Positions 18,983 to 27,419 of a stretch of DNA of 64,000 nucleotides are shown one piece after another. A program made the translations under genes and the position numbers. The notes below the pieces were generated by a model, which did no database searches, was not told the origin of the DNA, and worked only from the letters and a program-made list of their open reading frames with translations. The stretch's first letter is position 1, and every line of letters starts with the position of its first letter. This DNA comes from Hamadaea flava (GTDB lineage: Bacteria; Actinomycetota; Actinomycetes; Mycobacteriales; Micromonosporaceae): the NCBI RefSeq assembly GCF_024172085.1, contig NZ_JAMZDZ010000001.1, positions 8,742,001-8,806,000 on the forward strand. The letters are read 5' to 3'.

Positions 18983-20722
18983 TCAGTCGCAGGGTTCGAA
19001 CATGTTCGAGATGTAGCTGATCTTCCCGCTCCCGTCGGCCCGATCGCCCGCCCAGGTCATCGACGACGTGCGAGGCGTAGTCACGAGGTACATCTCGAAG
19101 GTGTCGAGCCATTCGCCGCTCGCGTCCGGGATCGCCTTCATCGCCGCCTTCACCGTCATCGAGGTCGTGACGTTGTACGGCAGGCGTACGGCGTCGGGGA
19201 GCTTTCCCGGGCGGACGGTCCAGCCGACCAGCTGGGCGTTGGACCGGCCCGGTCGGCGGATCGTGACCTCCAGCGCGCCCCATTCGAGGCTGCGCCGGGC
19301 CTCCGGGTTTCCGCCCAAGGAGCAGGAGGACCAATCAGAGGTCTTGGTCGGAGCGCCGAACAGATCCTTCAGGCGCTTCTCGATGTCGGCCGCGGTGGAG
19401 TCGACACGGATCTTGCCGACGGTCGTGCCAGTCAGCAGGATTCTCGGCGGGCTGTCGAGGGTGGCCGAGACGTCGGCGCCTTCGCGGACGTCCTTGCTCC
19501 AGGTGTCGATGGCGAGGTCGGCGAGTTGAGCGGCGGCCTTCGCGAGTTCGTAGTACTTGACCGCGTCGAGCGCTTTGGAGAGCCGGAGGTACTGCGCCTT
19601 CTTGTCGGCCATGACCCGGACGACGCCCGTGTCTGGGTTCTTGAACGCCAGCGCCGCACGTTCGGTCTTGAAGACCTCCTCGAAGCAGCCCGCCAGGTTG
19701 GCGATCGCCGTGATCATCAGTCCGCGGTTCGTTGTGCGTACGCCGTCGGCCAGGCCTTTGGTCGACGACAGGAGGCTGCCGAAGCAGTTCAGGACGGCCA
19801 CGCCGAGCTTCTTGCCGCCCGGCATCACCAGGTCGAAGTCGCTGATGTCCAGAGCTGCGTTGAGCAGCACGGTCAGCAGCGCCACGGCGATGTCGGTACG
19901 CACGTATCCGGTCACGTGGACCGGGTCGGTCGGTTGGCGATAGGTGAGGTCGACTTCGCCGAAGGGCGGCAGTGCGATCGTCCGGTCGGACTTGAGGGTC
20001 CGGGTCAGCGCCGAGTTCAGGAGTTCGACCAGGGTGGTCGGCCACATGGGACTGGTGATGCTGGACGGTTTGGCGGACAGCTCCAGCCCGACCGGGAACG
20101 CCCGGTTGTTGACCACCTTCAGCCGGACGTCCGAGCCGGCTGACTCGGCGCAGGCGAAGATTTGGGCGTCCGCGCTCGGCACGATGACCAGATCCTTGAA
20201 CCAGGCCGGTCGACCGCCACACGTTGGCGCTGCGGCCCGGGTGCCGAGCATCTGCCCGAGCCCGAGGCGTAGATCGTCGAACCAGCCGAAGTCCGTCAAG
20301 TGACTGGATTCGGCGGTAAGCGTGGTGCCCGACCGCTGCGACGGAACCGGAATCCATTGCTGCGTCGTGGATTCGAGGTACGCGACAGTGGCCGTGTCCG
20401 GTGCGGTCGCGGGGACGGTGAAGGTCAACGTCACAGCACCGGCAACAGGTTCACCGCTGTCCGTCGTGATCGACACCGCGTCGCGTACGACTGCTTTGTC
20501 CTTGGCTGGCGCGGCGCCTGCGATGACGAGGTCGCCCGGAGGCAGTGCGTCGGCGGCGGCCTCGACGACCAGGTGGTGAGTTTCGTCGGCGAGTTTGACC
20601 GGCTGCCCAGCCTGGACGCTGGCGCGGACCGTCGGCGGTTTCTCCGCGACCTTGTCGTCGCTGCACCCGGCCGCCAGGACCAGGCTCATGCCCAGCACAC
20701 CTACCATCGCCAACTGTCGCAT
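18983..20722 (-). CDS. Large exported lipoprotein of unknown function
   Basis: Start ATG at 20722 (579 aa). The open frame continues upstream to 20992 but that part is Arg/Pro-rich and lacks a start with a ribosome binding site. Residues 1-20 form a lipoprotein signal with lipobox LAAGC. Residues about 22-160 are Val/Ala/Thr-rich beta sequence (LVIAGAAP, AVTLTFTVPATAPDTATVAY), resembling ZU5- or Ig-like beta-sandwich modules. The remainder is mixed alpha/beta and ends in ISYISNMFEPC. Several Cys pairs fit an extracytoplasmic location. I do not recognise the family. Confidence 0.75.
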   Translation of the reverse strand: MRQLAMVGVLGMSLVLAAGCSDDKVAEKPPTVRASVQAGQPVKLADETHHLVVEAAADALPPGDLVIAGAAPAKDKAVVRDAVSITTDSGEPVAGAVTLTFTVPATAPDTATVAYLESTTQQWIPVPSQRSGTTLTAESSHLTDFGWFDDLRLGLGQMLGTRAAAPTCGGRPAWFKDLVIVPSADAQIFACAESAGSDVRLKVVNNRAFPVGLELSAKPSSITSPMWPTTLVELLNSALTRTLKSDRTIALPPFGEVDLTYRQPTDPVHVTGYVRTDIAVALLTVLLNAALDISDFDLVMPGGKKLGVAVLNCFGSLLSSTKGLADGVRTTNRGLMITAIANLAGCFEEVFKTERAALAFKNPDTGVVRVMADKKAQYLRLSKALDAVKYYELAKAAAQLADLAIDTWSKDVREGADVSATLDSPPRILLTGTTVGKIRVDSTAADIEKRLKDLFGAPTKTSDWSSCSLGGNPEARRSLEWGALEVTIRRPGRSNAQLVGWTVRPGKLPDAVRLPYNVTTSMTVKAAMKAIPDASGEWLDTFEMYLVTTPRTSSMTWAGDRADGSGKISYISNMFEPCD

Positions 20723-21116
20723 GGGGCCCCACCTGCCCTTTCGTCGCTCCCAGGCCCCACACCCTGTCGGCGGCCTCCCCGTCCCGCAAGGCCGTCGCGG
20801 ATCCGCGGTACGCCGACCACGTGGCCTGGTCGTCGATCCGACACCCGCCACCCTGGCCGGGGTACGCCGATCAGGCCGCCCGCGCGCGCCGACCGTCCGC
20901 ACGGTTAGCCGGAACACCGGTGTACGCCTACTGTCACGAGTGGCGGAGCGCCATATCGGACAGCGATACAGACCAACCAGCCCGCACCTCACAAGGCGCG
21001 GGCCGATTCATTCGGCCCAGGTCAGCTGCGGCAGCACCGCGCGTTCGCACAGCCACGTAGCGGCTGCGATCCCCGATGCGGCCGCGCCTCGCGTCGAGGC
21101 GCGACCTAGGTACGCC
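20723..21116. other. 394-bp intergenic region with one terminator
   Basis: I see no credible gene here. Short frames on both strands are Arg/Pro/Ala-rich and lack ribosome binding sites. Near its right end is a perfect 9-bp hairpin CGCGCCTCG (21083-21091) with CGAGGCGCG (21095-21103) and a 3-nt loop. It lies 14 bp beyond the stop of the minus-strand dehydrogenase gene and probably terminates that operon. The left part must hold the promoter of the lipoprotein gene. No consensus elements stand out. Confidence 0.6.
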
Positions 21117-22169
21117 TCACGGCCTCCAGGGACTCGACAACTCGATGATCGCACTCCGTTCGGCCGACTCCTGTATCGCCGCCATGACGTCCACGACGTG
21201 GGCCGCGAGCTCGCCGCTGGCCCGGTGTCGTTCGCCGGTGCGGATCGCGCGGGCAAGATCGCAGACGCCGATGCCGCGCCCGTCGTCGGCCTCCGGCACG
21301 GGGATGTCCGTCCACTCCGAGTCCCCGGCGCGGCGGATCTGGACCGGCCCGGTGAACTTGTTGGGGTTGGGCGCGGCAAGGGTCGCCGTCGTGCCGGTGA
21401 TCTCGAAGAAGCCCTGTCGCGATAGGGGCGAGTCGAAGCTGAACACGACAGTGGCGACTTGGCCGCCGGCGTACTCGAGCAGCGCCGTGACGTGTGTGGC
21501 CACCTCGACGGGAAAGGTCTGCCCGGCGCGCGGTCCCTGCCCGATGACCCGCTCGGTGAATCCTTTGCGAGCCGTGGCGTTGACCCGCGTGACTGGTCCG
21601 AACAGGACGGCTAGAGCGGTCAGATAATAGGGTCCCATGTCGAACAGCGGGCCGCCGCCCGGTCCGAACAGGAACTCCGGATCAGGATGCCAGCGGTGGG
21701 GACCCGGCCCCTGCATCAACACGATCGCTGACAGCGGGTCCCCGATCACACTGTCGCTCACGACCCGCGCCGCTGTTCGCAGACCGGCGCCGAGGAACGT
21801 GTCTGGTGCGCCGCCCGTGAGCACCCCGGCGGCCGATGCCCGCGCCAGCACCTCGGCGGCCTCGGCAGGCGTCGCGGCGAACGGCTTCTCGGTGTAGACG
21901 TGTTTGCCGGCCTGGATGGCCGCCAGCGCGACCGGCGCGTGGGCGGCGGGGATCGTGAGGTTGACCACGAGCTCCACCTCGGGATGGGCCAGCACCGTTG
22001 CCAGGTCGCCATGCACCGGCACGGCATGGTCGAGCGCGACCTTCGCGGCACGATCGAGGTCGAGGTCGGCGCAGGCGATGATCCGGACTTCCGGCCGCGC
22101 GGCCAGGGTGGTGAAGTATTGGTGGCTGATCGTGCCGCAGCCCACGACGGCGACGCCGACCGGCTTCAC
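21117..22169 (-). CDS. Gfo/Idh/MocA-family NAD(P)-dependent oxidoreductase
   Basis: 350 aa from a GTG that overlaps the upstream stop (GTGA). N-terminal Rossmann fold with VGVAVVGCGTISHQ (residues 3-16), the acidic ribose-binding DLDLDRA region near 35-40, and the family's EKP motif (HVYTEKPFAA). The C-terminal domain is the alpha/beta substrate half, with GGPLFDMGPYYL containing the conserved D-x-G-x-Y. These enzymes oxidise or reduce sugar hydroxyl/keto groups, or hydrolyse glycosides by an oxidation-elimination route. It is the last gene of the LacI operon and sits directly after a xylose-isomerase-like gene, a pairing common in keto-sugar and glycoside catabolism. Confidence 0.9.
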   Translation of the reverse strand: MKPVGVAVVGCGTISHQYFTTLAARPEVRIIACADLDLDRAAKVALDHAVPVHGDLATVLAHPEVELVVNLTIPAAHAPVALAAIQAGKHVYTEKPFAATPAEAAEVLARASAAGVLTGGAPDTFLGAGLRTAARVVSDSVIGDPLSAIVLMQGPGPHRWHPDPEFLFGPGGGPLFDMGPYYLTALAVLFGPVTRVNATARKGFTERVIGQGPRAGQTFPVEVATHVTALLEYAGGQVATVVFSFDSPLSRQGFFEITGTTATLAAPNPNKFTGPVQIRRAGDSEWTDIPVPEADDGRGIGVCDLARAIRTGERHRASGELAAHVVDVMAAIQESAERSAIIELSSPWRP

Positions 22170-22900
22170 GGCAGCTCCTTGAGGTAGGCGACGGATGCGG
22201 CGAGCGCCTCGAACACGTCGCCGTCGCAGCGATCCAGCTCCACGATGCGAAGCGCCTCCGGGCTGGCGGCCAGGATCTCCCGGATCGGCAGGGTGCCCGA
22301 CCCGACGGCGGTCATGGCGTCGTCGACCGTGGCGGGTCCGTCCTTCACGTGCAGCAGCCGCACCCGGTCACCCAGGTCGCGCAGGAGCGCGGGCACGTCG
22401 GCGCCGCCGACGGCCGCCCAGTAGACGTCGACCTCCAGTCCCACCTCGGGTGGCAGCAACGCGGCGAGCAACTCCAGACCGGCTTGGCCTCCCGGGCGGT
22501 TGGCCAGCTCCCAGTGATGGTTGTGGTACGCGAGCCGGAGTCCCAGGGCGGTCAGCGAATCCGCCGCCTCTGCCAGCCGCTCCGCCGAGCGGGCGACGCC
22601 GGCCGCGGTGGCGAAGTCGGCGTCGGGAATGGCCGGCACCACCACGGTGTCGGCGCCGACCGCGTGGGCCGCCTCGGCCACTTGGGGGCGCAGCGGGCCC
22701 AATGCCGGGCCGTGCAGGGAGCTGGCGGTCAGGCCGAGGTCGTCGAGCACGCGGCGAAAGCCCAGCGCGTCTCCGTTCACCAGCCCGAAGGTTGGCTCTA
22801 CCAAGCCGTATCCCATCGCTGCCAGGCGGCCCAGCACGTCACCCGGAGTGCCTGCCTGCAGGTCGGCGCGGACGGAATAGAGTTGCACTCCGATGTTCAC
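22166..22900 (-). CDS. Xylose isomerase-like TIM-barrel protein (sugar epimerase/lyase family)
   Basis: 244 aa from a GTG at 22900 that overlaps the LacI stop (GTGA). The longer frame upstream runs inside the LacI gene and is rejected. AP_endonuc_2-type TIM barrel: [12 protein letters not shown] (strand 1), MGYGLVEPTFG, TASSLHGPAL, GADTVVVPAI, LRLAYHNHHWEL (metal-ligand region), VGLEVDVYWAAVGG, RVRLLHVKDG, LRIVELDRCDGD. Members isomerise or epimerise sugars or cleave 3-keto-glycosides and need a divalent metal. Tight coupling to the Gfo/Idh/MocA dehydrogenase favours work on an oxidised sugar. The exact reaction is unknown. Confidence 0.88.
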   Translation of the reverse strand: MNIGVQLYSVRADLQAGTPGDVLGRLAAMGYGLVEPTFGLVNGDALGFRRVLDDLGLTASSLHGPALGPLRPQVAEAAHAVGADTVVVPAIPDADFATAAGVARSAERLAEAADSLTALGLRLAYHNHHWELANRPGGQAGLELLAALLPPEVGLEVDVYWAAVGGADVPALLRDLGDRVRLLHVKDGPATVDDAMTAVGSGTLPIREILAASPEALRIVELDRCDGDVFEALAASVAYLKELP

Positions 22901-24042
22901 TGGCTGGCCTTTCTGCGCGGCGGCGCCGCGACGGTCGTCCCTTCGGACAGCTCGCATGGGATTCGAATCTGGTCGGGCTTGGATTCCGGCGCGTCGAGCC
23001 GACGCAGCAGGGTGCGTACGGCGGTCGCGCCGATGAGCCGGCTCGGCGTGTGCACCAGCGTCAGGGCTGGGTCGGGGGAGAGCACGTTCTGCCGGTCGCC
23101 GTGGTCGCCTAGACCGACCAGGCTCAGATCCTGCGGGATGCGCAGGCCCTCGGCGAGCGCCGCCTGGTAGATGCGGTGAATGACATAGGACGATTCGGCG
23201 ATGACCGCCGTCGCCCCCGCCGCGCGGGCGAACCGTAGTACCTCGGCCTCGTCGGCGACGCACGTGGCTTCGGGCAGGTCGGGGTTCGGCTCGCCGAAGA
23301 CCACCAGCTGTGCTCGGTCGCCCAGCCGGTGCCGCCGTCGGGCCGCCTCGAATCCGGCACGCCGCTCCAACACCGTCTCGTGCGTGCGGCTTCCGACCAC
23401 CAACAGCATGGTGCGGTGCCCCAAGGCATGCAACCGGTCGACGACCATCTGCGTGGCGGCGGTGTAGTCGGCGGCGATCCAGGAGACTTTCGGCCCGGCG
23501 GCGTCGCGTCGTCCGATCATCACGAAGGGATACTTCTCCTCGGCCAGCCGCTGGATCTCGTCGCCGTCGATGCGTCCGCCGACGAGGATCGCTCCGTCAG
23601 CCAGCTCGAGCAGGTTGGTGTTGTGGTTGAAGATCGACCGCTCGCCGGCGTCGTTGCGCGCGCCGGTGAACAGCAGCAGGTTGTGCCCCGTCTGCTCCGC
23701 CTCCTCCTCTATACCGAGCAGGAACTCGTAGTAGAAGTCCCGGCTCTCCCAGGGGAAGAGGCGTTGATACGTGAACGCGCCGATGAGCCGGTTACGCCCC
23801 CCGGCCAGGCTTTGGGCCGCCGCGTTGGGCACGTATCGCAGATCCTGTATGGCCTGCCAGACCCGGGCGCGGGTCTGCTCGCTGACTCGCAGCGTGTCGG
23901 CCTTGTTGTTCACGACGGTCGAGACGATGGCGGTGGAGACGTTGGCCGCGCGGGCCACGTCCTGCTGGGTCACCCGCCGCCGCCCGATCCTTTGGCGCTC
24001 ACTCATGCATGCCTGCCTGCCCTTGGCGGTCGCCGTGTCCAT
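22897..24042 (-). CDS. LacI-family transcriptional regulator
   Basis: 381 aa. The helix-turn-helix [20 protein letters not shown] lies near residues 25-44, followed by the hinge region ([20 protein letters not shown]) and a periplasmic-binding-protein-like effector domain ending before a short basic tail. An ATG at 24006 would remove 12 residues and is equally possible; neither has a strong ribosome binding site. It is divergent from the FAD oxidoreductase gene, and the two LacI-type palindromes in the intergenic region are its probable operators. It would repress the plus-strand uptake operon and perhaps its own until a sugar ligand binds. Confidence 0.93.
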   Translation of the reverse strand: MDTATAKGRQACMSERQRIGRRRVTQQDVARAANVSTAIVSTVVNNKADTLRVSEQTRARVWQAIQDLRYVPNAAAQSLAGGRNRLIGAFTYQRLFPWESRDFYYEFLLGIEEEAEQTGHNLLLFTGARNDAGERSIFNHNTNLLELADGAILVGGRIDGDEIQRLAEEKYPFVMIGRRDAAGPKVSWIAADYTAATQMVVDRLHALGHRTMLLVVGSRTHETVLERRAGFEAARRRHRLGDRAQLVVFGEPNPDLPEATCVADEAEVLRFARAAGATAVIAESSYVIHRIYQAALAEGLRIPQDLSLVGLGDHGDRQNVLSPDPALTLVHTPSRLIGATAVRTLLRRLDAPESKPDQIRIPCELSEGTTVAAPPRRKASQ

Positions 24043-24060
24043 TCCGGAGACCCGCGCGCA

Positions 24061-24089
24061 TTGACAACGTCATACGGTGAGCCTAGCAT
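24061..24089 (+). promoter_or_regulatory. Sigma-70-type promoter for the FAD oxidoreductase operon
   Basis: TTGACA at 24061-24066, a 17-bp spacer, then TAGCAT at 24084-24089. The first operator begins 3 bp downstream and would cover the transcription start, giving a simple repression layout. Confidence 0.65.
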
Positions 24090-24091
24090 CC

Positions 24092-24129
24092 GCTAAAGCG
24101 CTTTAGCCAAAGCTGGAAGCGCTTTAGCA
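24092..24129. promoter_or_regulatory. Tandem LacI-family operators
   Basis: A perfect 16-bp palindrome GCTAAAGCGCTTTAGC (24092-24107) and a second, partly symmetric site TGGAAGCGCTTTAGCA (24114-24129). Both share the AAGCGCTT core of LacI-family sites. Their centres are 21 bp apart, two helical turns, which allows two dimers to bind on the same DNA face. Confidence 0.85.
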
Positions 24130-24163
24130 CCCGGAGCAGTTCCTGGAGTCGGGAGGCCGACAG

Positions 24164-25756
24164 ATGCAGACCGAAACGCCGATCCTGGTGGTGGGCGGCG
24201 GCACCGGAGGAGTCGCCGCTGCTCTCGCCGCGCTCCGCCTCGGGCAGCGGGTGGTGCTGACCGAGGAGTCACCGTGGCTTGGTGGCCAGCTCACGTCCCA
24301 GGCGGTGCCGCCGGACGAGAACCAGTGGATCGAGACGTTTGGCGGCACCAGCAGCTACCGCACGTTGCGCAGAGAGATCCGAGATTATTACCGGCGCTTC
24401 TATCCGCTGAGCCAGTCAGCTCGGGCGGAGGACGCCCTCAGCCCTGGTGGTGGCCGGGTCAGCCCGCTGTGCTTCGAGCCCAAGGCGGCGCTCGCCGCGA
24501 TCGACGGCATGCTCGCGCCATACGTGGCCTGCGGCCGGCTGACGATCCTGACCCGGACGCAGCCACAACACGTCACGACCGACGGTGATCGGATCACATC
24601 AGTCACCTTCGTAACGGAGGACCTGGGCACGGTCACGGTCGTCGCCGATTACGTCCTTGACGCAACGGAGCTAGGCGACTTACTGGAGCTGTCGGGGACC
24701 GAGTGGGTCACCGGGGCCGAGAGTCAGGCCACCACCGGCGAGATGCACGCCCTCAACGGCCCGGCGCAGCCTCTTGACCAGCAGGCCATCACGTGGTGTT
24801 TCGCCATGGACTACCGCGATGGCGAGAACTGGACGATCGACCGCCCGGAGGACTACGACTTCTGGCGGAGCTACACGCCCGAATTCTGGCCGGGACCGCT
24901 GCTGTCGTGGACCGATGTCGTTCCCATCACCCTCGAAGCCAGGACACAGCCGCTCGTCGCCGAATCGGCCTCCCTCACCGGCGGTCACGCGATCGACCGC
25001 TGGACCTACCGGCGGATCCTGTCGGCCCGCAACCTGGAGCCGGGCTTCCTGGCGAGCGATGTCACTCTCGTCAACTGGCCGCAGAACGACTACTTCCTCC
25101 GCCCGTTGATCGGTGTCGACGCTGATGAGAAGCAGCAAAACATCGACGCCGCCAAGGAACTGAGCCTGTCGCTGCTCTACTGGATGCAGACCGAGGCGCC
25201 GCGGCACGACGGCGGCGCGGGCTACCCGGAGCTTCGGCTTCAGTGGCTCGCCGAGCGTCCTTACATCCGGGAGGCCCGCCGCATCGTCGCCGACCTCACC
25301 GTCGTCGAGGAACATCTCGGTGTCGAAGCCCGCGAGGCTTCGGGCCGGCCGACCGGTTCGGAGATATTCGAGGACTCCGTCGGCATCGGCTGCTACCGCA
25401 TCGACCTGCATCCCAGCACCGGCTCGGGCACACCACGCACCTATGTGGACATCGCGGTTCATCCTTTCCAGATTCCCCTGGGCGCGCTACTTCCGGTGCG
25501 GATGGAAAACCTCCTGCCGGCCGCGAAGAACATCGGCACCACCCACATCACCAACGGCTGCTACCGCACGCACCCGGTGGAATGGAACATCGGGGAGGCC
25601 GCCGGAGCCCTGGCCGCGTATTGCCTGGCCACCGGGCAGCCACCGCGCGCGGTTCGCGGCAAACCGGATCACCTCGCCGAATACCAGCGGGTCCTGGCCG
25701 GACGCCTCGGCGTCGAGCTTGCCTGGCCGGACCGGGTTCGAAAGAAGATCGTCTAA
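24164..25756 (+). CDS. FAD-dependent oxidoreductase (FAD_oxidored family)
   Basis: 530 aa with GGGAGG 8 nt before the ATG. N-terminal dinucleotide-binding motif ILVVGGGTGGVAAALAALRL (residues about 7-26), followed by ESPWLGGQLTSQAVPPDEN, typical of the PF12831 group. A C-terminal FAD contact is likely in NIGTTHITNGCYRTHPVEWN and IGEAAGALAAYCL. No signal peptide, so cytoplasmic. First gene of the LacI-repressed plus-strand operon. The family acts on sugars and related alcohols but is poorly characterised; oxidation of an imported sugar is the best guess. Confidence 0.9.
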   Translation: MQTETPILVVGGGTGGVAAALAALRLGQRVVLTEESPWLGGQLTSQAVPPDENQWIETFGGTSSYRTLRREIRDYYRRFYPLSQSARAEDALSPGGGRVSPLCFEPKAALAAIDGMLAPYVACGRLTILTRTQPQHVTTDGDRITSVTFVTEDLGTVTVVADYVLDATELGDLLELSGTEWVTGAESQATTGEMHALNGPAQPLDQQAITWCFAMDYRDGENWTIDRPEDYDFWRSYTPEFWPGPLLSWTDVVPITLEARTQPLVAESASLTGGHAIDRWTYRRILSARNLEPGFLASDVTLVNWPQNDYFLRPLIGVDADEKQQNIDAAKELSLSLLYWMQTEAPRHDGGAGYPELRLQWLAERPYIREARRIVADLTVVEEHLGVEAREASGRPTGSEIFEDSVGIGCYRIDLHPSTGSGTPRTYVDIAVHPFQIPLGALLPVRMENLLPAAKNIGTTHITNGCYRTHPVEWNIGEAAGALAAYCLATGQPPRAVRGKPDHLAEYQRVLAGRLGVELAWPDRVRKKIV

Positions 25757-25797
25757 CGCTACCGCTCCCTGAACCTCGACGTTTCTGGAGTACCTCC

Positions 25798-27387
25798 ATG
25801 CCGAATAACCCCACCGTTTCCCGCCGGATGATGCTACGGATGGCCGCGGTCCTGCCCGCGCTCTACGGCGCCACCCGGGCAAGTGCCGCCGCCGCCACGC
25901 CGAGCCAGGACGCCACGGTCGTCCGCGCCTCGCAGTTCGGCTTCGACCCGGTCGACGCCACCGGCGCCTTGACCGCCGCGCTGAACAGCGGTGCCGATGT
26001 CGTCATCATCGACAACGTCGGGCAGGACTGGATCACCCGACCGCTGTGGATTCAGCGCGACAGCCTCACCGTCATCCTCGAGGACGGCGTGGTGCTGCGT
26101 GGTCTGCCAGGCGGCTTCCCCGACACCCGCGACGGCATCTGGCGTATCCACGAGCGCCATGACATCAAGCTTGTCGGCTACGGCGCGACCTGCGTAATGA
26201 ACAAGCCCGAGTACACCGGCGAGTGGCGATCGATCGTCCGCATGGGCACCAGCGAGTCCGTCACCATCGAGGGGATGACGCTGCGCGGGGCGCCCGGCGA
26301 CGGCATCATCCTCGGCGCAGGGTCGAAGAACGTCACGATCCGCAATGTCGTCTGCGACGACAACAAGCGCAACGCGATCAGCGTCATCGCCGCCGATGGG
26401 CTGCTCATCGAGGGCTGCGCGCTGATCAACACCCAGGGCACAGCGCCGGAGGCGGGCATCGACTTCGAACCCGACACGCTGTCTCAGCCGATCCGGGACG
26501 TCGTCATCCGCGACACGGTGTTCGCGGGCAACAAGAAGTACAGCTTCGAAATCAACTTGATGCGCTATCGGCCCGAGAGCACCCCCGCTTCCGTACTGGT
26601 CGAGCGCTGCTACATGGGCCCCACCGGCGACGCGGTCGTGCACGTCCAGCCCGGCGCTCGCGGCCCCGCCGAGCAGGGCACGGTCGTCTTCCGCGACTGT
26701 GTCTTCGACGCCGGCGACTCGCCTGGCACCGTCAACGTCTACGGACAGCGCGGCTACGACGGACTGCGTACCACTTTCGAGCGGGTCGCCTTCACCGCGC
26801 TGCGCGACACGCCCCGCACGGAACCGTTCGTCAAGATCTGGTCCGGGCTGGTCACCGTCCTGCCCGAATACGGAAACGTCCAGTTCGACGACGCCATGCT
26901 GCAGGGCAACCTCGCCGGGCCGTTCCTCGCGGGCGTCGAGGGAGCCGGCGACCCGACGCTGTGCAACGTCCAAGGCGACCTCTGGGCGGTCAGCCCGCAG
27001 GACCCGATCATCGACACCGCCGGCGCCACGAAGGACGTCGCGCTCGACATCCGGCCGCACGCCGGCGCGGCCAAGGTCGTGCTCTATGCCGATCGCCGGA
27101 TGGTACGCCCCGGTGAGACCGCGACCGTGACGATCCGGCGGCTCGGCGACGATCTCGCAGCACCGCTGGTCGTGCGCTACGACCTCGACGGCTCCGCCCG
27201 ACACCGGGTCGACTACGACGGCCTCAGCGGTGTCGCCGTGATCGGCCCCGGCCACCGCGAGGTGACCGTCCCCGTGCAGTTCCGGCCCACCGCGGCGACA
27301 CCGGCTGACCTGAACCTCATCCTGCGTCCGCTGCCGGGCACCACCGTGTCCGGCCGCGATGGCGTGACCGTCACCCTCACCGCATGA
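25798..27387 (+). CDS. Exported right-handed beta-helix (pectate lyase-like) protein
   Basis: The ATG at 25798 (529 aa) follows GGAG. Residues 1-33 look like a Tat signal, with VSRRMMLRM followed by a hydrophobic core and ASAAA. From about residue 110 onward there are repeated beta-helix rungs (HDIKLVGYGATCVM, ESVTIEGMTLRGAP, KNVTIRNVVCDDN, DGLLIEGCALINT, RDVVIRDTVFAGN). The last ~100 residues form a beta-sandwich-like module (PGETATVTIRRLGDD). Such folds are found in polysaccharide lyases and glycoside hydrolases. No catalytic residues are certain here. It probably acts outside the cell on the polymer whose products the next genes import. Confidence 0.85.
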   Translation: MPNNPTVSRRMMLRMAAVLPALYGATRASAAAATPSQDATVVRASQFGFDPVDATGALTAALNSGADVVIIDNVGQDWITRPLWIQRDSLTVILEDGVVLRGLPGGFPDTRDGIWRIHERHDIKLVGYGATCVMNKPEYTGEWRSIVRMGTSESVTIEGMTLRGAPGDGIILGAGSKNVTIRNVVCDDNKRNAISVIAADGLLIEGCALINTQGTAPEAGIDFEPDTLSQPIRDVVIRDTVFAGNKKYSFEINLMRYRPESTPASVLVERCYMGPTGDAVVHVQPGARGPAEQGTVVFRDCVFDAGDSPGTVNVYGQRGYDGLRTTFERVAFTALRDTPRTEPFVKIWSGLVTVLPEYGNVQFDDAMLQGNLAGPFLAGVEGAGDPTLCNVQGDLWAVSPQDPIIDTAGATKDVALDIRPHAGAAKVVLYADRRMVRPGETATVTIRRLGDDLAAPLVVRYDLDGSARHRVDYDGLSGVAVIGPGHREVTVPVQFRPTAATPADLNLILRPLPGTTVSGRDGVTVTLTA

Positions 27388-27419
27388 CCGCCCCGCATGA
27401 GACGAAAGGCAGCAGACAG

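Noticed and set aside
18893-20143. 416-codon plus-strand ORF
   Set aside because: Shadow of the minus-strand lipoprotein gene; high-GC third positions create long open antisense frames, and the product is Arg/Gly/Asp-rich without motifs.
20821-21060. 79-codon plus-strand ORF in the 394-bp gap
   Set aside because: No ribosome binding site, Arg/Pro/Ala/Ser-rich random composition, no conserved motif.
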